From Echinostoma caproni (Eukaryota; Platyhelminthes; Trematoda; Plagiorchiida; Echinostomatidae), in contig UZAN01039928.1 in NCBI GenBank assembly GCA_900618425.1, positions 38,713-102,712 on the forward strand: DNA of 64,000 nt, given 5' to 3'. Below the pieces are notes generated by a model that did no database searches, had not been told where the DNA came from, and saw only the letters and a list, made by a program, of their open reading frames with translations. Position numbers and translations under genes: made by a program. This document shows positions 56,952 to 64,000 of the stretch, piece by piece (the first letter of the stretch is position 1; the number at the start of each line of letters is the position of its first letter).

Positions 56952-58655
56952 ACTGAAATTCAAATTCAAATTTTTATTATGGGTAAATCACAAGGTTGAT
57001 GCTTATTAAATCCCATAGGATCTGTACACACTGGGCTCGGTTGGTAGTACAAACGAATGGCAAATTCTGACATTCACTCACGGGTACTGAAAAGTTAGGT
57101 GGTTCAACGCTTCATCCAGTCATGACTTGAATGAATCGATGGTTGATGCACCAACAACTTGAGAGAGAGAAGAGAGTTCCAGGTATCACAAACTCTGAGG
57201 CTGAAAGAATGACCCCTGCAGTCGAGCCGGCTCTTTTTTAGCTGAAAGTTGAATGGATGTCCTCGAAGGTGACCATTCCTGGAAAGCGTCACTAGAATAC
57301 TACACGGGTGGTTAGGTTAATGTAGTATTTTGTAAACGAGGATTATGTCTCCCCGTATTCAACGGTATTCAGACTAGTAGAGTCCGATATTTCGCAGTCT
57401 TTCACCGTAGGTCTTAGATCGTAACCCTTTGACCATTTTGGTTGCTGTTCTCTGCGTACATTCAAGTGCCATTTGGTCACGAATCAGCCATGGATTCCAA
57501 GCCTGTATAGTATACTCGACGTGTGGTCTAATGTGTGATGATAATATACGAGGCAATAGGTCTGTTTCGAATGATCCAGAAACACGTTTCAGCAATCCAA
57601 CGTGTTTTATAGCCTGTGATAAAGCTCTTGCGCAATATGTGGAGCATCCTAGATCCTCATGAACGATAACTCCCAGATCGTTTTTGTTTGGAGAACGCGG
57701 CAATGGCTGAGTTCCAAGTAAGTATGAAAAGCAACGTTGCAGCGTTGCATTTTTCAACGTTGAATTCGATGTCACTAGTGATCGGTAACCATCAATAAGC
57801 TGCGTCAAGAGTTTCCTGAAAGGTTTCATAATTTTCAGGATACTTTACCGTCCTCTATGTTTTAGCGTCATCAGCGAATAATAATAATAATATACCTTTT
57901 CTCCAAGGACATCTGGTATGTCGTTTTTGAATACTATGAAAAGGTACTGATCGAGTACGGATCCTTATGGAACTCCACGGATAGCCTCAATCGGTGTCAA
58001 CAGAGAACCGTTAACTCGGACCGATACGGTACGTTGTAGAAGAAATTTATCAATCCAGTCCAGTAGCAGTCCTCGGACACCGTAATTATGAAGCTTTCTC
58101 AGCAATATATGGTGGTTAACCCTGTCAAAAGCTTTGAAGAAGTCTAAGTAGACTACGTATATTTCCTCTCCTGCGTCGATTGATCCCGTCCACTCATCTC
58201 GTGCAAGTAGCAGGTTTGTGGTGCACGAGCGTTTCCTTCGAAACCCGAGTTGGGTCAGCGAAAGTATGTTGTGCTTCTCGAAACGATCCATCAGAGATCA
58301 GATCCATCAGACAGAACAGGAAGAAGTATAACTGGACGGTAGTTCGCAGGATCACTTCTGCAGCCAACTTTGTAAACAGGCGAAATGATGCCGTGTTTCC
58401 AGGATTGAGGGATCTTCGTCTTGTCGAACATTCTTTGGTATAAATGGACAGTTGTTTCAGATATGTAATTTACCAAAGACGTCAGGGTCTGTGGCCGAAT
58501 GGTGTCTTCTCCTGGAGATGAATTCCGGCGCAGCGCCATTGTTTTGTTTGTAACCGTTTCAGATTTGATGCTAGAGGTTAAACATATGAAAACTGGCGGA
58601 GTTCCTTTGGGGAACAGGAAATATGAATGCTGTTTAAGACAACGGATCAACAGTT
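56952..58655 (-). mobile_element. CR1/Jockey-like LINE, copy 3, with broken reverse transcriptase
   Basis: This is the longest LINE copy, 5'-truncated, on the minus strand. It holds RT from about 58650 to 57830, the C-terminal domain 57829-57104, and a 3' UTR ending CATAATAAA then AATTTGAATTTGAATTT (56956-56980). The tail matches copy 1 (8005-8025). Upstream of 58655 no endonuclease frame could be recognised, although the region to about 59.2 kb might be its eroded linker. Confidence 0.85.
57104..58650 (-). pseudogene. LINE ORF2 reverse transcriptase, frameshifted and stopped
   Basis: Minus-strand pieces in order: 58650-58291 with ALRRNSSPGEDTIRP, QSWKHGIISPVYK and NYRPVILLP; 58291-57965 with LTQLGFRRKRSC, YVVYLDFFKAFDRVNHHILL, DWIDKFLLQRTVSV and RGVP. 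A stop follows where the family has Gln (P-stop-GSVL), then FKNDIPDVLGEKV. The FADD box survives only in a shifted frame at about 57875-57890, inside a TAT repeat. The tail 57829-57374 has YTIQAWNPW and LRSKTYGERLR, and 57292-57104 has LDCRGHSFSLRVCDTWNSL. At least two frameshifts and one internal stop mean it is inactive. An unbroken relative elsewhere would have to drive any mobilisation. Confidence 0.85.
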
Positions 58656-61390
58656 ACTCGGAATTCTGGGCCTGCATTCGTATACGAAGACACAATTGTA
58701 TCCAGTGTGTGGGGGGTGAGCAAATAACTGCCTCACAGTCGTGCACCAACTATTATTGATTTAAATCATTAAGCCTCTTCTGCAACGTTACGGGACGGTC
58801 AATCTTTATCAAGTTAAACCATCCATTTTAGTAGTCCGCTCACCAATGTCACCATGTAACTCGGTCCATTGTTGTGGGCTTGCACCTAATTTTATATATT
58901 TCACACAGGACCAAGATCAGATATATCTAGTGATTCCCCAGGCAATGAACGAATGTTGTGGCTTACAGCGACGAATATGCAGTCTTCTGACGAATCTCTT
59001 CGATCCATTCAGTGTTAATCTATCCACCCCGGTGCTTCTTCCAAAGTTCACGAGACTCTTTGTAAACCCTTTATTTTGTGTAAAAATAAAGTCGATATCA
59101 ATGTCTATTTCACAGTACTGTAACAAGATAGAACATCGTAACCAAAGTTTAAGACCCTACCATAAAAATGGTACAAGTTTATCATTAATAAACCTGGTCA
59201 GAAAGAAGAACTAGTCAGACTGAAGGGACCATGACACATTTCCATTTACTTATATCTGTGCAATTAAATTGCTACCGCAAAGGTACACACATACATGAGG
59301 TATCCTTCTTGCTCCTGAGCAGGTTCAGCAGAAACAGTTTATCTTTCCCTCTCGACGTACTTGGTCATCCCTCGCATGCAGAGTAAGCCGATCCTTGCTT
59401 GGCACGATGATCTCTCTCTCCCCTAATGCGACGGAGTGGCTACCGGTGGACTGTTTTACGACGAAGTGATTGAAACTGGCTAGCATGCGTCAATGCTGAT
59501 CAATTTAAACAAATGAAAATGTGAAGCAACTATGCAATGTACTAAACTCAACTTACGTTTGATTCTTTCTCTTCAATCTTCCTTTTATCAAATGCATGAT
59601 TTTCCCGAGAAACCAGTAAAACGTTTTCCGGTTGACCTAAGTAAGAAGGAACAGCTGGGTGGCGCTGTTGGCATTCGAACAACCGACCTCCAGGTGATCT
59701 GGCGATACCCAATTTTCCAGGAGTAAGAATGTCAAGAGATCATCACTGACTAGATGCATGGATCACTCCATGTGCCCAAACAAGGAGGGGAACGGTTTGA
59801 AGTGATTTGCCACGTGTTAAGCACAACTTTAAGTCACTTCAAATATCACCGTGGTGCACTTTTAAATGCACAGGCAAATAAAAAGAGCAGATATCACGGA
59901 AAGACCCGTTGTATTGCCCTACCATGAAATTCCATAACCTTCGACTTGGCCTGGTAAAAATACACCAGAGTTAGTTGGTGGTGCCTCTAAAACAACGACG
60001 AAAAGTAAATATTCTGAAATTCAACGGACAAGTAAATATCATATGTAAAACCTTAGAAAATGCCAGTTGGTTGCTGAAAGAATTGAACGAGTTTGGCATT
60101 GGTGTTTGGCATTTAGTAATGAGCGTTCACAGTGAGTACCAAAACGCATGAATTTCATGAAACGCGCCCCGTTCAGCTTGTTCTGCATTATACGGTAAAA
60201 CTATAGGTTAAACTATTTTGACGCATTTTACACCGTCCTTGTGGAAACAACTCATCTTGTTCACGGAGGGCTAATAACAACGAGGAGACAATTGGACACA
60301 GACTAAAACTCCCCAAGTGGTATATTGATACACACACACACACGAACACGCTAACTCACAAACATGTCAAGTATATTCGTGCAAAACCCAAAACGAATTC
60401 GATTGCATTACTCAACCGTATTCATTGGACACTTTGAGCCACCAAACTGCTTGGTTGTTACCAATGCCCAAACGGATACGCCCATTTTATCGCAGGGTGC
60501 TGTCCTCGTTCATTGCCTATCATATATGTACACGTGAGCTGATCACTCAGAGAAGATGATTTGATTCAAATTGGTCCACCCAAAAGTACCGTTAACCAAA
60601 TGTGATTAATTTTCATAGTCCCGTGAAAATTACCCGAACTTTGCATCAAATGAGTACTGCGTACTACTTACTATTCGTCTAAAACAGACATTCAAAACCA
60701 ATTAAAATCAATAATAATACTGGTTAGTAAAACGACTTTCCCATTTGTGTGCGTAAAATCATGAAAATTAGAATGTGTCCAAATGAGTATGTGAACAATG
60801 ACTGTTTTGAGAAATGTAATGAAAAGTATTAATAGGAAAGGAAATATCTAATGCACAACGGTCCTTCGGCCTGTAGGAGTATGGTAGATGATGTTAAATG
60901 ACAACTGAGCCATCGTGAACTATAGCTATTGAAGTCACCAAATCGGAAGTAGTTGCTTTCTCAGCATTGTTCCCGCTTGAGACTAAATGTAACGCATTAA
61001 ACAAAGTTCTTAATGAAAATTTTGCAAAGAATGATGTTTACTGGCCTGCCAGCAATCTATCCGTGTGTTTGTTCAATCATTCACGGAGGGATACGTTCCA
61101 TGTCACATGGGCCGCTGTATTCCTCTAAAATGAAAATAGCTTCCACAGTTCATTGCAGTCGCACTGACAATAAGTCCGAGTTTTACTGTTTGAGTGACTT
61201 ACCGCCGTACGGAGCAATTACGTGACACCGAATGCAGCATTGAAAAACTAGGCGTGGGACAGCGAGGGGAATCGAAGTAAGAATTATTGATGAGAAAAAC
61301 TATCAGTCTAAATTCCATTCATGTAACCAAAACCTGACTTGTTTTGTTTCCGTTTCCAACTTCAACCAGCTCGATTATAAACGAGATATA
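58656..61390. other. No gene supported
   Basis: Overlapping ORFs on both strands at 58846-59214 lack splice signals. A B-box-like GTTCGAATGCC on the minus strand at about 59675 marks a SINE remnant and explains the ORF 59532-59726. A (CA)n patch lies at about 60331-60345. Confidence 0.4.
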
Positions 61391-61580
61391 TTTTTACTTC
61401 CTTTTTATTTATTGTATTTACCAATGTACATTCAACTTTCAGGAAGGACGACTAAGCCATACAAAGGCTGCCTGGGGGAGTACAGAAATAGGGAAGACGG
61501 GTGGCAGTGGTGGAATGGCTCAAACCAAGGACTTCTGGGTCACAATTTACTGACCTAACCACTTGGCCACCAACGCCAAA
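61391..61580 (-). mobile_element. tRNA-derived SINE (family A), copy 3
   Basis: On the minus strand: GTTGGTGGCCAAGTGGTTAG, a decayed B box (GGTTTGAGCC), CCGTCTTCCC, CCCAGGCAGCCTTTGTA, TCCTGAAAGTTGAATGTACA, and an A-rich end ACAATAAATAAAAAGG. Same order as copies 1 and 2. Confidence 0.75.
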
Positions 61581-61785
61581 GAATGTGACCCAAGATTATG
61601 ACCGATCCCCAACCATGCCTTAACCTTATATCGTTCTCGGTCTCCGTCCAAGACTGATCAGATAAAGGAATACCCATTGAGCAGAATCACTCACGTGATG
61701 GAATAAGGGATTACTTCTGAATGTAATCTTTACTGGTTACCGCATACGGTTACACGCAGGCTGAAAAGAACTAATGTTACAGGCT

Positions 61786-61906
61786 AAGCTCAAGTTTTAT
61801 GTTGAAATTGTGAAAAGTTCAGTAGTCTCGATGGGACTCGAACCCACGCATGGACACCGCCATTGGTTTAAAAAAATGCACGCTCAACCAACTAAGCTAC
61901 GAGGCC
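61786..61906 (-). mobile_element. tRNA-derived SINE (family D), near-intact tRNA head
   Basis: The minus strand reads GGCCTCGTAGCTTAGTTGG (A box) to GGTTCGAGTCC (B box), then CGAGACT and a unique body CTACTGAACTTTTCACAATT. The acceptor stem pairs (GGCCTCG with CGAGACT, one mismatch), and the D arm and T arm fold. The anticodon arm is distorted: only a 4-bp stem (CATT/AATG) and a ten-base loop rich in T. So it is a tRNA-derived SINE or tRNA pseudogene rather than a working tRNA. Confidence 0.65.
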
Positions 61907-61964
61907 AAAGCAGTGGCACTGGTCATTTCACATTCAAATGACTCATTCAACTTACAAAAACACA

Positions 61965-62045
61965 TGGCGTCCACCAGGTATTTAAACGTGGGTTCGAATC
62001 CCACCGACGTTGCTGTACTTTCACAATTTCAGAATAGGACTTCAG
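61965..62045 (+). mobile_element. SINE family D, partial inverted copy
   Basis: The plus-strand text ATGGCGTCCACC, CGTGGGTTCGAATCCCACCG (B box) and CTGTACTTTCACAATTTCAG matches the minus-strand copy at 61786-61906 from the anticodon region to the body. The two lie head to head and form an inverted repeat. Confidence 0.6.
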
Positions 62046-64000
62046 TCTGCCAAACAACAACTCGAATAACTTCAAGTTGGTAATCAATCATGTTTTACGA
62101 ATTCCGCATCATGTTGTGCTGACCAACATTTGAAGCAGGCTAGAATGTTGTGCACATTTTTTCTCCCGATAGCCCCGAACAGTTACATACCGTCTGATCT
62201 AGACGAAAATCTCATTCCGTCACCCATGTACTCCATCCCAACCCTTGGTACCCACACCTGTGCCGTGCATCTTCTCGGGGTTCTGTCTTACGTGAATAGC
62301 GAGATACAAAAAAAGTTAGTTGATCCGCATTTTTGTACACATTATCTTTGCTACACTTATCCTTCTTACCACAATATTGCAACAGTGATGGTATCTTGCT
62401 ACCAAAAGACATGTCCGACAAAATTCTGTGTAACGACCAGATTAGGTGCTCACATTTAGAAGCAACAATATGAATTGCTCGTTTCTAAGCAACTATTCAT
62501 GAACAGTATTGGTTATAAATGAAATTTCGCACACAGATGTCGACCCGAGAACGTGAGGGACAGAGAAGCGTGCAGTCCGACGCACACACACACACACACA
62601 TCTGTTTGACCCTAGGTTAAATTTCATTATTTTGAATGAACCTCAAAAATAATGAAATTTACACGTTTTGCGAGCTTTCTATTCTCGAACACCCCCTTGA
62701 ATAACGTTGTCCCAAAATCCTCAGTCTTGTACTGCACCCCGCCTCCCACACTTATCGTACTCAGTCTAAAGTAGCCTGCACAGAAATGACGTGGCTTGAC
62801 GGAAATCATGCCTGGAGTCCACGGTTTCTCAGCCTCATCCTCCGCGTAGTGGACGAGCAGATACCCCACCCCCCTCCCGCAGCTATGCATCTGTCCCTGT
62901 GCGGGTGGTCGTACAACACAAAAAACAACACCTGAAATCGCTAGTTGCGAGAAACAGTTTAACTCTAGTCCGGACCCCACGAGAACCCAGCTGTAGTCTA
63001 ACGAACACTCAGACTGTGTTTCTTGTACGCGTGTCACTGTATGCTATACTCCTTTATCCACAGGTGCGACGCATGCGATAAGTCAGTTTCTCCCCGTTTC
63101 CCCACTCCATTCGAATGAGTCATAGTCAGCCTACGTGGTTGAACTGTCGTGGTTAAAACGTTCTACGTGGACCTCTATTTCACCGTGAATGCCTAAATTT
63201 GCTTGTGAATGTCCCCCCCCCCCTCCTCCGGCCNGCATGTAACCCAAAATGCTTTCGTCCCCTCAAAGAGCAAATCTGAAAACTGCATTGCAATTCTCAA
63301 TATAAAAATAGGATGTCATCGGTAAAGTGTAATTCAAGTGGAACTTTTTGCATTCAAACCGTACCTATACATCTGTTCTACGTCTTGTCCCTCAGGGTAA
63401 ACGGATAAACAGCACCTTGTGAGATATCCCTGGGTAAGGTTAATAATCGTATTCGTGTTGTTAATAATAGTAGTAATAATATTAGTAATAGTAATATCGG
63501 TAGTAATAGTAGTAGTAGTACTAGTAGTAGCAGTAATGGTCGTAATAATATTAGTAAACTTACTAGTTGTAACAGTAGAAGTATGGTAGTAGTAGTGTTT
63601 TAATTCCACAAGGTAAAACCTGGTCAAGGATGGTTATTTATTATGTATAACGGTTAGGGTATCGTTCCATTGGTCTTCATAAAACAAAATGTATTGTTTG
63701 GAAAAAGTCTTCAGAATTCTCCCATGTACGCAGGATTGTTACTGGGACGGTACTGAAGCCGATGCGCATTCTTGTAGTTATCATAATGAACACAGCAATT
63801 TTCTCCAACAGGTAATGTTAACTTTTGAACGTTGAAAGAAACTTTCAATTGTATCCTTTTGCGAACTCCTCACAAAGGTGAGTGGTGGCTCACAACAGTA
63901 GTAGTACTAGTAGCAGTAGTGGCAACGTTAACTGGTCCGGCAAAACAACCACTGAGAGAACGACAAGAAGAAGAGCTGGAACACTGGAAGGATTTGTGCA
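62046..64000. other. No gene supported; several simple repeats
   Basis: ORFs 62130-62459 (+) and 62212-62421 (-) overlap on opposite strands. The minus ORF 62627-63037 follows a fair acceptor (CCACCCGCACAG), but its texture (HYAEDEAEKPWTPGM...) and end in a palindrome suggest a repeat. (CA)n lies at 62583-62600. A C run and an N lie at about 63212-63234. Confidence 0.4.
63455..63600. repeat. (TAR)n trinucleotide tract
   Basis: TAG and TAA triplets with interruptions. On the minus strand it reads as a Thr/Ile-rich artefactual ORF (63334-63627). A shorter related AGT tract lies at 63896-63920. Confidence 0.9.

Noticed and set aside
57429..57662. Plus-strand ORF, also 58180-58443 and 58499-58759
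   Set aside because: Antisense shadows of the LINE reverse transcriptase.
63334..63627. Thr/Ile-rich minus ORF
   Set aside because: Translation of the (TAR)n tract.
1..64000. Bacterial or phage features, CRISPR, intact tRNA or rRNA genes, LTR retrotransposons
   Set aside because: Searched by eye on both strands; no direct-repeat arrays, long terminal repeats, operon-like ORFs or conserved RNA blocks were seen.

Overview
The window looks like a piece of a eukaryotic nuclear chromosome, most likely from a digenean flatworm (a fluke). This is inferred from several features together. Coding sequence is sparse, and short exons lie kilobases apart with GT/AG borders. There are many tRNA-derived SINEs, CR1/Jockey-like LINE fragments, Penelope-type hammerhead motifs and simple repeats, with intermediate base composition. 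I see no operons, ribosome binding sites, CRISPR arrays, rRNA or intact tRNA genes. Three isolated N bases (about 3610, 22310 and 63234) show this is assembly sequence. Most long ATG-to-stop ORFs are chance; the real coding segments are short exons, several of which lack an in-frame Met.

Main gene (gene 1, + strand, about 13.2-41.4 kb, possibly starting near 2.2 kb). Exons read at 13258-13387, 13740-13907, 14093-14175, 21707-21809, 29234-29358, (32269-32316), 35753-35839, 38313-38517, 40304-40440, 40815-40870, 41018-41249 and 41315-41413. They join in one continuous reading frame and end in TGA, with AATAAA at 41691. The N-terminal part is aromatic and Cys-containing, the middle is hydrophobic, and the C-terminus is Ser/Arg-rich and basic. 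I do not recognise the family.

Gene 2 (+ strand, end at 55070). Three phase-compatible exons (about 53887-54074, 54155-54180, 54759-55070) encode the end of an unrecognised soluble protein. A SINE sits in its last intron.

Minus-strand candidates. A convergent, Cys-rich cluster lies at 41453-42671. A separate pair lies at 53318-53414 and 50466-50636. Weaker pieces lie inside gene 1 introns.

Mobile DNA. A CR1/Jockey-like LINE is present as three 5'-truncated copies, all on the minus strand (about 8005-8605, 51950-52400, 56952-58655). The largest keeps a broken reverse transcriptase, and two copies have a visible 3' tail of TTTGAM units. A second LINE type (7545-8004, minus) abuts the first, and a decayed plus-strand RT piece lies at 36968-37460. 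At least four SINE families with Pol III A/B boxes are scattered through introns and intergenic DNA; one copy has a clear 14-bp target-site duplication. At 9.36-9.72 kb an inverted pair of Penelope-like repeats carries a compact hammerhead-ribozyme fold on the minus strand.

All gene models were read by eye from splice signals, frame and codon texture. They need transcript or homology confirmation.
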